From assembly GCA_038503035.1 (NCBI GenBank), contig JAVSML010019169.1, forward strand, positions 1 to 64,000: DNA of 64,000 bases, written 5' to 3'. Positions 1 through 42,334 of the stretch are shown in pieces. The notes under the pieces are model-generated. The model searched no databases and was not told the DNA's origin. It worked only from the letters and a program-made list of their open reading frames with translations. Both the position numbers and the translations under genes were made by a program. The DNA comes from Crocodylus rhombifer. Its lineage: Eukaryota > Chordata > Crocodylia > Crocodylidae. Every line of letters starts with the position of its first letter. Positions within the stretch are counted from its first letter, which is position 1.

Positions 1-1604
1 GGGGGGGGTTGCCTGGAAGCCCTTGTCACTGTGGTCCAGACCTTGCCGGCCAGACCAGCCCAAGCCCCTTCCCAGGCTTGCTCCCGGGCTCTCGCTTGGT
101 GCCGGCAGGACCCCCGAAGGGCAGAGCCCGTTGCAAGTGGCCCTGGGGGAGCAGGGAGACGGCTCTGCCAGCCTTCCCCTCTCCGCCATTCAGCCTTGGG
201 TATCTTAGCGCATCTCTAAACGTCCTGCAGCTGATCGCCTGGCTGGCGATTCGCCGTGCCATCTGGCCGGAGAGCGCTTCCCCAGGGGAGCCTGCCACGC
301 GAGCGCTTGCTGAGCTCCGTCTCTGGCACATCTGGGGGGAGAAATGCCTGAGAAGTGATTACAGCGCAGCAGGAAGCAAGCGGTTGGACTGCCAGTCCTC
401 CGGGAGCCACTGCCAGCTTCATTACCATCCCCTTCCCGTGCGCATCCCCCCGGGTGCCGTCTGGCTAAGCCGGGGGCAGGTGACATGGGACCCCCCGGGA
501 CCCCTCGCCTCCAAGCCAGGTGCCTCCCTGTGCCGCTCCCGGGCACTCAGCCCCCTCCGTGTCCGTGCCGTTGCACGCCGGACAGGCGGGTCCGTGCGGG
601 GATGCACGTGCCGGGAGTGCCGCAAGCCGGCGGGGCTATCCGCACATCTACGGACCCCTGGAGCCAGAGGGCCGGCACCTGTGCTCTCCGCCAGGCCTGC
701 GGCACCAAGCTCGCGCTGTTTGGGGGCTGTTTTTTCAGCCGGGACAGAAATGCCTCGGTGCTTTCCCCTCCGAGAGGAAGGCAGGGGCCTGATTTTCATT
801 CACACTCGGGTCCCAGGGACAGCCCTGCAGACCGCGGCGGAGGCACGAGGAAGGGGGACGCATCCGGCAGCCGAAGGGACGGGACGGTTACGTTCAGGGC
901 CATTGCTGCGGCTGCAAACTCCGCTGGGGATACCACTGGGGAAACCTCTCGGGTTAGGTGGATCATTGTCCTACAAGCAGGATTTAAGGGCTGGGCTCTG
1001 ATAAAATCAGACAGGGGTAAAACCCGGCGGGTTGTATATCTTTTCTAATGCCGTGCAAGAGGCACAAAGCCCGCTGAATTGCATCCTTCCTGTACTGCTG
1101 ATGGTTTCAACTCTTTTGTAAGCTGCTCGGGACCATCTGTTGCCCGCACGTCCGTCCGGCAGCTTGGCCCGGAGAGCCGCTGACAGTCATGTCTCTCCGA
1201 TGCAGATCTTTGCCCTTCTGCCCTCCCTACTTATTGGCTTAGGCCTGAAGGAGGTTTCAGAAATGGAGCCAGGGAGAAATCTCCATCCAGCCTTGGCACC
1301 TGAGAAGAACCAGGCCTCATCCCGAGGTGAAAGCCGACTTCAAGAGAGGAGCTCCTTTGGTTGCAAGAACTGGAAATGAGTCCGGCATGCCAACAAAGCC
1401 ATATGGGACTCCACATGATACCCCAGCTACCCACACAGGCCCTGCCAGACGGGGGATTTACTTATTAGGCGTATTAAAGCATTCAGAATAAGCAGATTAA
1501 CTTGAGCTGTAGTTTGATGGATGCACCCGGCTGGAGCTTGGCAGGATTCCCGGTTGGATGCATTCGCTGCAAACCCTGCCGCAGGGGGTGGGCGACACCC
1601 TCAC

Positions 1605-2110
1605 ATGAGTTTTGGTCTCCTCATCTCAAAAAGGATGTCGTAAAGTTAGAAAAGGCATGGAGAAGAGCAACCCAAACGATCGGGGATATAGAGCAGCTGC
1701 CGTACTAGGAAAGACTGGAAAGGCTGGGTGAGGCTCTTCAGTTTGGAAAGACGGCGGCTGAGGAGGGATACGGTAGAGGTCTATACGGTCACAAAGGGTG
1801 TGGGCCAAATGACCAGGGAGCTGCTACTTGCCGTGTCCCAGACCCTGGGACTAGGGAGCGCTCGTTGAAATGAATAGGCGATGAGCTTAAAATGAACTCG
1901 GAGAAATGGCTTTTTCACTTGTGGCGTTGTTAACCTGTGGGACTCACTGCCACGGGAGGCTGTCGAGGCAGATAGCATAGCCAGGTTGAGAAAGGGGCTA
2001 GACCAATTCATGGATGATCAGTTTATTAATAGGTATTAAACACACCAACGAGGGCTGTATTCTCTGGCATCTCTAAACCAATGATGGTGGATGCGAGGAA
2101 GAGTAAGGTG
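1605..2110 (+). mobile_element. CR1-type LINE, 3' fragment
   Basis: The segment reads like the 3' end of an older CR1 subfamily. It contains degraded phrases typical of the CR1 tail: a block around 1630-1700 and a 'gggactcactgccacgggag'-type block at about 1939. It is in the same orientation as ARRB1, heavily mutated and 5' truncated. The exact subfamily cannot be set by eye. Confidence 0.7.
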
Positions 2111-2297
2111 GGTCACTCAAGACCAGGGGTTTTAGACCTGCAACACCCCTGGATAGATCAAGACCCCCCTGGGAAAACACTAGCTCTTACCTGTCACTCT
2201 TTTTTTTTGGTCTACAGAGAAATAATAGAGCAGTCTTTCTGCTGCAAAGTTCTTCAAAAGACCCCAACTGTGGATTCCTGTTCAAAATCTCTGGGGC

Positions 2298-2453
2298 TAA
2301 GGATGGACACGACGCACAAACCGGTTTAAGTGATCGGAAACTGGTTTAAACCTGGCACATAAACCAGTTTGAAAAGGGCTGAAACCAGTTTGAGATAAAC
2401 CTGGTCGAATGTAGTCTCAGACTTAACAAACCGGTTGATGCAACGTCTGTCCC
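2298..2453. mobile_element. MITE-like non-autonomous DNA transposon, AAACCGGTTT family
   Basis: About 155 bp with imperfect terminal inverted repeats. The left end reads GGACACGACGCACAAACCGG, and the right end on the other strand reads GGGACAGACGTTGCATCAAC followed by CGGTTT. Internal AACTGGTTTAAACC motifs are also palindromic. A second, partial copy in the opposite orientation lies at 18290-18346. There is no coding capacity and the superfamily is not assigned. Confidence 0.55.
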
Positions 2454-3913
2454 AGACCTGGGTGTATCTTGCACATCCCATTTGCACACCTAGCAGTGCT
2501 AATGCTGTGCGGCCTCCTGGGACACCCTGTTGAGAATCACTGCTCTAGATACACCCTCTAAAGCATCCCTCCCGGCACGGTCGGACAGGCGAGCGGGCTA
2601 GTGGTGAACATACAAGTGCACTGGGTTCAAGTGCCAGTGGATTGCTGGGGGCAGTAGTCTCCGTAGTGTCAACCCTGCTGTCTGGGCGGCTCTAGAGACT
2701 GAACCTCGACCTCCAAAGCTGAGAGCGTGACTGTCGACCGGTTGCATTGTGGAGCTGCGGTCTGGTGCAGAGCCATGGGAGGCAGGCAGTGATAACCAAC
2801 CCTGATCGCTGGGTTGCTGGCAGGCCAGGAAATCTTCCATCCAGTGAAGCTTGTGTTTCATGTGCATGTTATGCCTGAGTCTCCCCTGGACTTGGCTCCT
2901 TCCAGGGATGTTTTGCACAGGTCCGTGATGCCCAGGGCAGTAGACCCAGACCTAGTTTTCCATCCCCAGCAGCATCTACTGTGCAGCCAGGACCTGGGCT
3001 CACGGCACAGGGATGCTAAGCAAGGCGTTTCCCACTCCCAGCTCTCCTTCCAGATGCGGGCTGGAGGATCCACCGCCTGCAAGGACTAATGGTCAAGTGA
3101 GGAGTCAAAAACAGGCACTGTGATGCAAAAGCAGAGCCAGGAGGAAGCTCATGAATGAGCCGCCATGCTCATTGCTATAGTCGCTACCTGAGCAGGCGGT
3201 GCCTGGCGGGATAGCAGGTTCCTGTACCACCGGGGATGGGGATGGGGATGCCGATACCCCCCAGGAGGCGGGTGGGGAACGTGTGGCCGACCCAGTGCTT
3301 TCCATGATCCACTCTCGGTCAAGCTGCTATCTTTAGCGAGAGCCCTGTGTGCTTAAGGCGTGGGTCGCACCCCGAAAGCGTGGGTCACACCATTGCACAC
3401 TGCGAGCGCTGCTGTGACGTTCCTCGAGGCCTCTCTCCATAGCATCCCTGGCCTGCCAGGACGGGTCCAGCCCTCCTGGCCAGGCAGCCAGCAAACAGAG
3501 GAAAAGGGTGCTCAGGGACCGTGCAGGGTTGCAGGCAAGTTCACTCTCACAGCCCCCTCTTTGTCCTGCCGCTTTAAGCCCAAATATTCCACATTGGACG
3601 GAGAAGAGCTTCTTGCCTGCCCCCGACCTGCCACCCCAGGGATGATACCCCACTATCTCCTGGAAACTATATTAAAAAGTGTCCCCCCCTAAACCTCCCC
3701 ATGCCACCCCACATTCAGGTCCTGTCCCACCACTGTAGAGACGCCGTCACTCTCCCTCGCCCCATTAATCCCAATTTGAACATTAGTTTCGCCTTCTCCG
3801 ATGGAACAGAAGCGACCGGGGGGGTTTATATGGGCTTGGGCCCTGTGGAGCACGGGGCGCCGGCTGCTTGTCTGCTCCCTCCCTGATTCCCTTTGTGTCC
3901 CCTCTCCCTGCAG

Positions 3914-33985
<30,072 letters not shown>

Positions 33986-35639
33986 ACGGGCGTCTCCTCC
34001 GGGCGCCGCGCGGTCGTTCCCGTAACGCCTGTGCATTGGGCTTCTTCTCTTTTGTATGATTTTTGGTTTTTTTTCTACATTTACCGGGAGCCTCTGGGTT
34101 GTGACAGCACTTCCCCCTTCCAGCTGTGCCATAGCTATCACCTGCATCTCGCTACCTAGGCTGAAGTCTCATGAGCTGCCTCTGCGGCGCCGAGGGCTGG
34201 ATCCTGAGGGGCGCTTGAGCCCCTGCTCCGCGCCCCTCAGGATGGGGCTCCCTCCAGCTCCAGGCCCGCGGGGCGACCGCAGAGCAGCCGGCTCAGCCCT
34301 TTCCTATGACCTGCATCTTTTCTGCGTTTGTAGAGTCGGGGGGATGCTCATCTTTGTGACAAGGGAGGAGGGGATGTCGAGAGTGATGGGGAAGACGTGG
34401 GTCGGAGCCCCCCGGCGCACTCGCTCCCAGCGCAGCCGGCAGGGTTGGGCTCAGCAAGTCCCTGCTAGCAGCCGGACGGGCTCTTAGCACAGACCCCCGG
34501 CCCGCAGCAGGTCACCTGGCAGCCCCAATTCTTCAGCCAGACGTTTCCCCTCCGGTCTCGGGTGAGGGGGAGCAGGACAGCATTGCCCGCTGTGCAGGGG
34601 AGAGCGGCCACGGGTGTGTTAGGAGCGCTGGGTCTCAGGCCAGAGGCCGTGAGGCTGCTACTCCATCAGCAACGCGGCTGGCGTTCAGGCTGATTTTCCA
34701 GGTGGTCTCCCCTCTGCCGCCACGCTGGGAAGAGATGACGTAGTCCCACTTGCTTCTCCAGCATGAGACCATCTCCTTGAATGGCTTGCAGGTGTAACCC
34801 AGACCTCATCCCTGACCACGGCGTGCGCTGTGCAGCACTGCCAGCAAGGAGCCCCTTAGTGTTAGGGGTAAGTTGTGGGGTGCAGAGAGGCAGACTGCTG
34901 AAGCATTGGCCAGACTGGAGCAAACCTGGGTGCTGGAGGGGAATGGCTCGGCTCAGCCATGGGAAACCCGCCCTGCGGTCCCACCTCGTAATGCTCTTAG
35001 GCCTCAGCAGCTTGGGCGATCTCGCGTCCCGCAGGCAGGAGGACGTCTCTGTGTGTCCAGCCTCGCTCCAGCGCTCGCCATCATTCGCGACGTTGAGCCA
35101 AATCCACCCCAGTGCAAAGCCACTTATGGCTGGGCTGCTACTCCCTGCTCCTTTTGCCGTGGGGATATCCGTGGCTTGGGGGCATGCAGGAAGCTGCTGC
35201 ATGGGGTGGAGGGCTGGGTGGCGACCGGCGTGGGGCAGTACAGTGAAGCAGCCCCATGACTCAACTCCACCCTGTGGCCATTAGCTGAGCAGCCACGTAC
35301 CACCCTGGGCTGCCTCTGATGCCCCTGAGACAGGGTTATGGCATGTTTTTACCAAGGGGGCTCTGCATGAGGCGTCGGGCTGCTCTCCCAGGGGGCCAAT
35401 GCAGCATTTCCCCTGCCGAGGGAAGGGCTTTGGAAAGAGGGTGGGGACCAGTCGGACGCTGGGTGGGGTTTCCCCACAGTGTCTCCTGCTTCCCTGCAGC
35501 TTTGCTTGAAGGAGGGCGAGATCTCCACGAGCCTTGTAGGAGCAGGATTGGGGCCCTAGGGCAGGTCAGCTGTTCTGCAGGCCTCTCTGCATCGTTGCTT
35601 AGTAGAGCAGGCTGCATCCCAAGGCCAGTATCTGGTGCA

Positions 35640-35906
35640 CAGGACAAGGAGCAATGGGCTCAAGCTGCAGCAAGGGAAGTTGAGGTTGGATATTAGGAAA
35701 AACTTTCTCACCAGGAGGATGGTGAAAGATTGAAACAGGTGACCCAGAGAGGTGCTGGACTCCCCATCCTTGGGGGGTTTTTAAGGCCCAGCTAAACAAA
35801 GCTTTGGCTGGGATGATGTATTTGGGGCTGGTCCTGCTCTGAGCAGGGGGTTGGACTAGATGTGACCTCCTGAGGTCCCTTCCACCCTCATTTCCATGAT
35901 CCTATG
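35640..35906 (+). mobile_element. CR1 3' fragment in the ARRB1 3'UTR
   Basis: The segment reads 'ggctcaagctgcagcaaggg', then 'aagttgaggttggatattag' and ends 'ggttggactagatgtgacct', 'cctgaggtcccttccaccct'. This is the CR1 3' end in sense orientation. It would be part of the mature transcript if the distal poly(A) sites are used. Confidence 0.9.
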
Positions 35907-36910
35907 TGGTGTAGGCTCCAAGCTGAGCAGATCTTATGCCCCTGATCCGAAGGACACTGGGCTGGGAGGTCCTTGGGTCAGACTCGGTCTGGGGCATCTT
36001 ATGCTGCCAAGGGAACCGTGCAACGGGGGGTGAGAAGCAGAGCTGGGGCGCCCACGGGGACCGTGTCACTTTGGATGTGAAGAGCACAGGGACGGCTCCA
36101 CACTGGGCTGATGTCTCGGCGCTGGGAGTCGCTGGGCACCCAGAAGCACCAGCCCTCCCGGAGCCTTTTTTGGGACCTCTCTGCATTGGGTTTCACATGA
36201 AACCAGCAAGGCAAGAGGCTGGGGAAAAATGCAGCCTTTGTGGAGTCCTGGAAAAGATGTAACTTGGCATCAGATCTGAATAGGAACATGAGAGGAGGTT
36301 GCGTTTTAACTGGCTCAGCCGGGGTGCGAGCCATGGAGCAGATGCTGTGCTCATTTGAGGTCGAACACGGTGTAAACCACCTGCGTTACTCCTGAATGGC
36401 GCCCACATTTGTAAGAGCAGAGTCAGATCTCCTGGGCAGGAGGGGAGCTGGCCTAAAACCAAGCTGCTAGACTGGGAAAGCAAAGGGCCCCATGCTGCTG
36501 TCACGTAGACGGGCGTCCGTCAGGAGTGACTCCATCAAGAAAAGCGGATGCAAACGGGGCGGGAGGGGAAACAGAGCTCCGGGGAGCAATGCCGTACCCG
36601 GCATCCTTGTGCGATGGCTTAAGAGCAACAGCTTCAGGCTGGGGAGAGCCAAGCAAAGGGCTGGTACTTAGCAAACTACAGCAGCACTCCCCGTGTCCCC
36701 GCTGACTGGGGGAAGTCACTGGCAGGTTGGGCAGGGCACGCGGTGCCGGGTGGAGGCAGCGGTGTGTGTGAAGCAAGTGGAAAGGCGGTGGTGTTGGCCT
36801 GGACAGTGCTTGGGAGAAGACGGGAGCTGCTGGGCCAGATGCTGAGGTTACACCAGGGATGAACGTGACCAGGTGAGCATCCCTTAGGGCCTGATCCTGT
36901 GAAACCTCTG

Positions 36911-36916
36911 AATAAA
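36911..36916 (+). terminator. Candidate proximal poly(A) signal AATAAA
   Basis: The hexamer AATAAA is followed about 10 bp later by a T/G-rich stretch (ctcttgttgatgt). It could end a shorter ARRB1 transcript. Confidence 0.45.
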
Positions 36917-37485
36917 AAGACTCTTGTTGATGTCTACAGCCTCCAAATCGGGCCCTTAGCTGTGCACAACAGCACAGGGGGGCTTGGGGAATGGCGTCTG
37001 CAAATGCAAGTGGCTGACGTGCCCCGATCCTAGGTGCGCTTACAGCCACGTGTGCTTGCAGCCGGGCTGTGGGGCTGGCCCCAGCCAAGGGCTCAGCAAT
37101 TCCTTGAGGAATGGCATTAGGCGAGAGTTGTGATGGTCCATCTTCCGGGATGGGCACTGAGTTCACAGCATTGGGAGCTGGAGAGGCCCTTCAGGCAACC
37201 ACCGAGCCGGCCATGACCTCACCGAGGCCTCGTTCTCCTAAAAAACCCTTTTCCCTTGAATTATTCAGCCGTTGCATCTGGCGTGAAGGCGCCGTGAAGA
37301 CCTATCTGTACATACTCATCACAGGGAAGCCAGCGCGAGACAGAGAGAAAACCAGCCTTTGCTATTTTTAGGTGACCTACTCGGGCAATGTGGTAACTTT
37401 TTGTAAAGTGGTTACTTTGTACTGTTCATTGATACTTGCTTCATTGGGTCCCCTCCTGTATCTGTGACCGTCCCGTGTTCTGTCA

Positions 37486-37491
37486 AATAAA
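37486..37491 (+). terminator. Candidate distal poly(A) signal AATAAA of ARRB1
   Basis: The hexamer AATAAA lies in an AT-rich block followed by 'ttattctagtttattaaact'. It lies about 3.5 kb after the stop and is the better candidate for the main 3' end. Confidence 0.6.
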
Positions 37492-38564
37492 TTATTCTAG
37501 TTTATTAAACTTGGACGAGAAACCACGGCCCAGTGCCCGAGGGGGTTCTTTCGGCTCTGAAGGGCCCCGAGGTATATTAGCACCATGCCTGCCAGACCCC
37601 CGTGTTCAGGGGCCAGTCCTGGGCTTGGTCACATCGGTATAAACCTGGGAGAAACCCGCTGCCTGGCATGGGGGTTTGTGGTTTTTACACCAGCGTAACT
37701 GAGCACAGGCAGGGCCCAGCCAGTCTTCAGTCATTGAACCCAGCTGGGACCAAACCCATCTACAGGGGGACGTAGGATGGGCTAACCTCACTTCTAGCAC
37801 TGGTAGTGGGTGTCTCTGCCTTGACAGAAGGCAAGCCCCCAGTCCATACCGGTCTGACCGGGGGGAAAAGTCCTTCCTGACTCCACGTGTGGCGGTCAAC
37901 ACACACGTGGTGGTGTCTGTGCTGGGTGGGAGGCAATAGGAGCGCTAGCTGAACACGTGGGACTCCCACTCAGGTCCGGAGGCGCTGGGCCAAGGCATTT
38001 CCCCGCTGGACCTGGACCACCGCCATGCCCCGGTGAGTGCCCAAGACCCCTGCAGATGGTATGGCTGGTGGTCCTTGGAAGCTACCAAGAACATCATGCT
38101 CCCTGCAGGCCAAGCGTTAAGAGCCGCAGCATCTGGGGCAGGGTAAGTGTTATCCCAAAGACCAGGGGGAGTCCTGGGGATTCCTTCCTCAGCTTTGCTG
38201 GTAGCTAAACCTTCAAGGCCTCTAGAGGAGAGAGGGGCATGCTGGGCCTTTGTTCCCAAAGGTGTGGATGGGACCTTCCTGGCTGTTAGCTCCCCATCAC
38301 CATGCTTGCATATGCACTGGGGCACCCGCCAGCACCGACTGCCCCCAGATACAGCACCCGCTGTATAGCTGCCTCCCCAGTGAATGAGTGAGATCTCGTC
38401 CGGAGAGCAGAATCCAGCCAGCTGGCGCTGGGCCTCATCACTCAGCCATGAAGGAAACACGGCTGCCAATCACTCCTAAACCCAACGCAGGCAGAGGCAG
38501 ATGGGAGTTGGCAGATGGCAGAGACCCCAAGGGCCGAGCCATGCGGGCTCCTTGCTCTGGCAAT

Positions 38565-38905
38565 GACAGTGTGTGCATGCCTGCACTTGCATGTGTGTGC
38601 AAGTGCACGTGTGTATGTGTCCACATGTCCACATGTGGGCATGGGCATACTTGTGCACGTGCATGGGTGTGCATGCATGTCCATGCATGGATGTACTTGT
38701 GCACGCATGGGGGCAGGCATGTATGTGCGTGCATGTGCATATATGTGCATGCAGGTGTGTGCATGCACCTATGTGTATTTGAATATTTGTGTGTGCATGT
38801 GCGCATGCAGGCATGCAGGCATGCGTGTGCGCACATGCGTGCAGGCATGAGTGTGCGCACACATATGCATACTTGCATTTGTGTGCTCATGCCTGTGTGC
38901 AAGAA
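38565..38905. repeat. Imperfect (GT)/(GCAT) alternating purine-pyrimidine tract
   Basis: About 340 bp of mostly alternating TG, CA and GCAT units, for example 'catgcatgtccatgcatgga' and 'gcatgcaggcatgcaggcat'. It is a low-complexity tract with Z-DNA-forming character. All frames across it are open because of composition, giving His/Cys-rich false peptides. Confidence 0.9.
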
Positions 38906-39859
38906 CCCTTCCTGAGCAGCTGTGGGACAATCTCTCACCCTTCTGCTTGCAAACAGAGCGGGATCGCTTCACCCTGTTTTCCCGAGTGCTGCTCACAGTA
39001 GCCCTCCTCTCCCTAGAGGCACCGGCCCCCCTGGGACTCATGCTGCACCTGGCTCCACGATCCCCGGGATTGCACGGCTTGAGTGGCGGGTATTTCTCAC
39101 CCCTGAAATCACGAGTTCAGGAGCTGCCTGCAGTTGCTCTGTGTTGTTGTAGAGAGGCTGGGAAGGCCAAGCCAACCCAGCTCAATCAGCACGATAACCA
39201 TGATGCCAAAGGAGGGGAAGCAAGCAGCCCAGGGTATTACCCACTACCCACACTGAAGGACGGGGGTGTCAGGGCAGCTGCAGCCCTGAGACCCAGCCAG
39301 CTTCACCCAGTTCATAACATTCCCTTAGATTCAGACCCAAATAGCCCACAGTTTCCAAAGCCCAACCTCAGGCTGCAACTGTTTCCTTTTATCCTGTGCT
39401 CCAACACCATTGACCTCCCACAGATGCCCACTATAAGAGAATGTGCCCTGCTGATGTTGCACTTGTTCACTTGCTTGCTCCCCCATTTTTTACTCATCTG
39501 CAATACCTTGATGTTCAAATAATTGGGAAAGAGAAAAGAAGGGAGGCCAGATGTCTGTCATAATTAGTGTACGGCTTGAGTGAGACTTCTCTTCACAGGG
39601 CTCCACCTCCCCTACACCCTGCTCTTACACCACCTGCCCGGAATTAGGGCAGCGATCTCGATTGATATCCTGTCCTCACAATAACACACTGGGTGGTGCC
39701 ATGCTACAGACCAGGCGTTCCTGCCATATGCCTGCCGGGGTCAGCAATTCCCTCCCTTGCTGGCTCATTCAACTATGTAATTAATTTATGATTTACTTGT
39801 TAACAAGTCTCCTGCCATTGGCTCCCCAAATTAGTTGGCTTTTATTTATACATCAATGA

Positions 39860-40200
39860 TGAACGCGTTTATCATCACTACATGAATCCTTATCTGTACT
39901 TCTTTAATTAATGAGTTCAATCATTCAATTAATTCATATTTAGTTTTCATTAAGTGCTGAGTTCTCATCACTCAATCCTTACTTACACTTCATCAACAAG
40001 TGAGTTTAATTGTGCTGCTTTGAATGATCAGTTAATGAGTTCATCATCACTCTATCAATCCTTGCTTTATGCCACACAGATTAATGAGTTTGTCAGGCAC
40101 TAGCTCCTCCCATTCCCCACACTTATCTAGGATGGGTCACTTAATGAGTTATTCCCTCACCAGCTCTATCCATCAATTATTCAGGTTTAGGAAGTTGTCA
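39860..40200. repeat. Degenerate AT-rich tandem repeat
   Basis: Recurring, diverged blocks of the form TTAATGAGTT(C) followed by TCATCACT and CAATCCTTACTT occur at about 39925, 39990, 40035 and 40085. The period is irregular (about 50-90 bp). The family is not recognised; it could be an internal part of an LTR. Confidence 0.5.
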
Positions 40201-41489
40201 TGTCCAAGTCTTTCTCTTGCTGGCTCATCTATTTGGTTAGTCCCTTGACCAGAAAGGAGCAGTCTCCCTCCAGGAGGGTGCATCCTCCCCCTGTCCCCTC
40301 TGGGACTTGGATGGCTGCCTCCTCTTCACCTCTGGTTCTTGAGTCTTATCCAGTGTTTTATCCATCACACCAACTCTGCTCCTGGCTTTTCCTGCCCCCC
40401 AGATCGGTGTCTGGGACTCCAGATGCAGCCTCCCTGTTCTGTACCTCTACACACATCGCATTGCCCTTTCCCAGGAGGAGCCACGTGTCCTCCTCTCCAG
40501 GGGACCTACATGTGTGCCAGTAGGTCCTTTTGGCTTCCAGCACAACTCCCAGCAGCCAAATTGGGACCCACTCCCTTGGCACGTGGCTGCACACCTCCCA
40601 AGCCAGCTGATTCACGCTCAGCCCAGTGGCTGGCTGCCCATCTCTGGGATTGGCGCCGCAACCCCAGGGCCCAGAGATAAGTCCCTTGGTGGGTTCTTGT
40701 CCAGCTGGCCAGCCCAGAACAGGGCCCAAGACTGGTGCCCTGTTACACCCACCTTTACTCCTTGCCTTTCTTTTCCTGCCTACACAGGATCACGAACGTG
40801 TCTTCTCAGTCTATCCTGCAATTAGTCCAGAGGTTTCAACAGCACCAGAGCAGATTCCCCTCAAGAGGCCGTGGCCATTGATATACAGGCTGCTGGGGGC
40901 TGCGTGGCCTGGGAGGCCAGAGCTAGCAAGCAGCTATCCAGATCCAGTGATGACATGTTAAAAACAGACGACTCAAGTTCACGTTTGGTGGGGAAGTGCA
41001 GGGAGGTTCGGCAGTGCACTAGCTGGTCTGTTTAACCCTCAACCCACCCTTGTCGCAGGTAGCAACACAGTACTTGAGCGACGTTCCCCAAGGTCGCTAC
41101 AAAAAACAAGTCTCACAGCCCCCCATCTTTATACCCAAACTGCCCTAATCTCTGCCACTGCTTTCCTTGCTTTCTACCCAGATGGGCACAATGAGTTTTG
41201 CCATGTTTGCAAACCCGCATACCTGGTTCTTTTTTAATCACTGCCTCTTAGCAGGTCCATATTGATCCACGATGTCTCAAGTTGGTCAGCTACTGTTTTT
41301 TCTTTTCCTTTTCTTTTTGTGCTATGCCCGTCTTCAAATCCACTTCTTCACACTTTTGTGTGGCTTTATCTTTTTAAACTTCTTAGCAGGTCCAGCCACA
41401 GTCCTCCGCAAGGGCCGTTTCAATGCCCAAGCTCAACTATAGCTTAGCATAACCGTGGCTTCACATAACCAGGATTCCTGTATACTTAT

Positions 41490-41640
41490 TATCAAATCCT
41501 AGAGCAGCAGGGCTGGCAGGGACCTGCTGAGGTCACATCTAGTCCAACCCCTGCCTGAAGCAGGATCAGCCCTGTCCAGACAAGCCCAGACATCCCTGAT
41601 TCATAAACCTACTGTCAAGCCCGACACAGCACCAGACATC
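41490..41640 (-). mobile_element. CR1 3' end fragment
   Basis: The sequence 'gggctggcagggacctgctg' followed by 'aggtcacatctagtccaacc' and 'cctgcctgaagcaggatcag' is the reverse complement of a CR1 3'UTR end. Confidence 0.8.
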
Positions 41641-42334
41641 ACACCAAAACCTGCCACAGGGAAAGCAGGGGGAAAGTGGCCGCCAATGTCCTGCTGCTGC
41701 AAAGGTTGTTAATTGAAACCGGAGAGATGCCAAGCAGGGCCCGAGCCCCCACTACAGAGGAAGGCAAACCCCACCTTGCTTCCCCAATTTGTAGCAATTC
41801 AACCAGGGGGAAAAATCCCTTCCTGACCCCAAATGCAGCATTTGTCTGACCCTGATCATGGGGGCAAGATCCTGCACCCAGGACCCTTTGGGGTTGGTTC
41901 CAGCAGGAGCGTTGGCACGGCCCCAGCCTGGGCTGCAGCCAGCACCCAGCACCTCTGCGGGAGGCTTAAACCCCCTGACACATGGAGCAGAAGCAGAGGA
42001 GAAACTAGTGAAGCACAGAAGCCAGGGAAATACCCAAGTAGAAAAGGAGGTTGAAGCTGACACCCCTCCGGCTCTGCCTGGACCCCAGGGAATCCCGTCC
42101 CTGGGCAGCTCTTCCCACCGCCCTGCTGCCCCGACAGTTAAGTAATTTGCCCTGAGACTTAATGTACGTTTGCCGTGCTGCTGGCACACACCTCGCTGCC
42201 TGCCCTGCCCTCTGCAGAGATTTTCTGAGGAAAGAAGGGGGCCTTCCTGCTTCTCATAGTGGGGTACACATGGGGGAGGGAGTCCTTCCTTGTGCTGCCA
42301 GCAGGGTTGTGCACGCATACACCTATGAACATGC
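41640..42334. other. Repeat-derived spacer
   Basis: The segment contains an old interspersed repeat phrase at 41800-41880 ('gggggaaaaatcccttcctg'), shared with 37850-37920. Otherwise nothing was recognised. Confidence 0.4.

Larger units (their letters stand above)
1..3913 (+). other. ARRB1 intron 2 (3' part)
   Basis: This stretch precedes exon 3. I looked for the short exon 2 (coding a VFKKASPNGK-like peptide) and did not find it, so the window starts inside intron 2. The first kilobase is GC- and CpG-rich without a recognisable gene. Repeats inside it (a CR1 3' fragment and a MITE) are listed separately. Nothing else was recognised. Confidence 0.7.
33986..37510 (+). other. ARRB1: ARRB1 3'UTR (predicted)
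   Basis: No splice signal or other gene interrupts the sequence between the stop codon and two AATAAA hexamers. The second is preceded by a block starting 'tttttgtaaagtggttactt' (37397), typical of a conserved 3' end. The UTR would be about 3.5 kb, shorter than the long human UTR. It contains a sense CR1 fragment (35640-35906). Confidence 0.7.
37511..41490. other. Intergenic region between ARRB1 and the LTR/LINE block
   Basis: No gene was recognised. It contains an old repeat fragment at 37850-37920 (its 'ggggggaaaagtccttcctg' phrase recurs at 41805-41825), a GT/GCAT purine-pyrimidine tract (38565-38905) and a degenerate AT-rich repeat (39860-40200). Long open frames at 38851-39522 and 40339-40961 show no domain. 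Confidence 0.6.

Noticed and set aside
9..1001. 330-codon open frame at the window start
   Set aside because: Overlaps comparably long frames on both strands in GC-rich intronic sequence. No protein similarity recognised.
2590..2650. tRNA-like A and B box sequence (gggttcaagtgcc)
   Set aside because: Only a loose B-box match. No foldable tRNA or clear SINE body follows.
1..3913. Search for ARRB1 exons 1-2 and the ARRB1-hosted microRNA (miR-326)
   Set aside because: No VFKKASPNGK-coding sequence and no CCTCTGGGCCCTTCC-like sequence was found. Both probably lie upstream.
38388..39041. Several His/Cys/Met-rich open frames
   Set aside because: They come from the alternating GT/GCAT tract, where every frame is open. 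The peptides are compositional artefacts.
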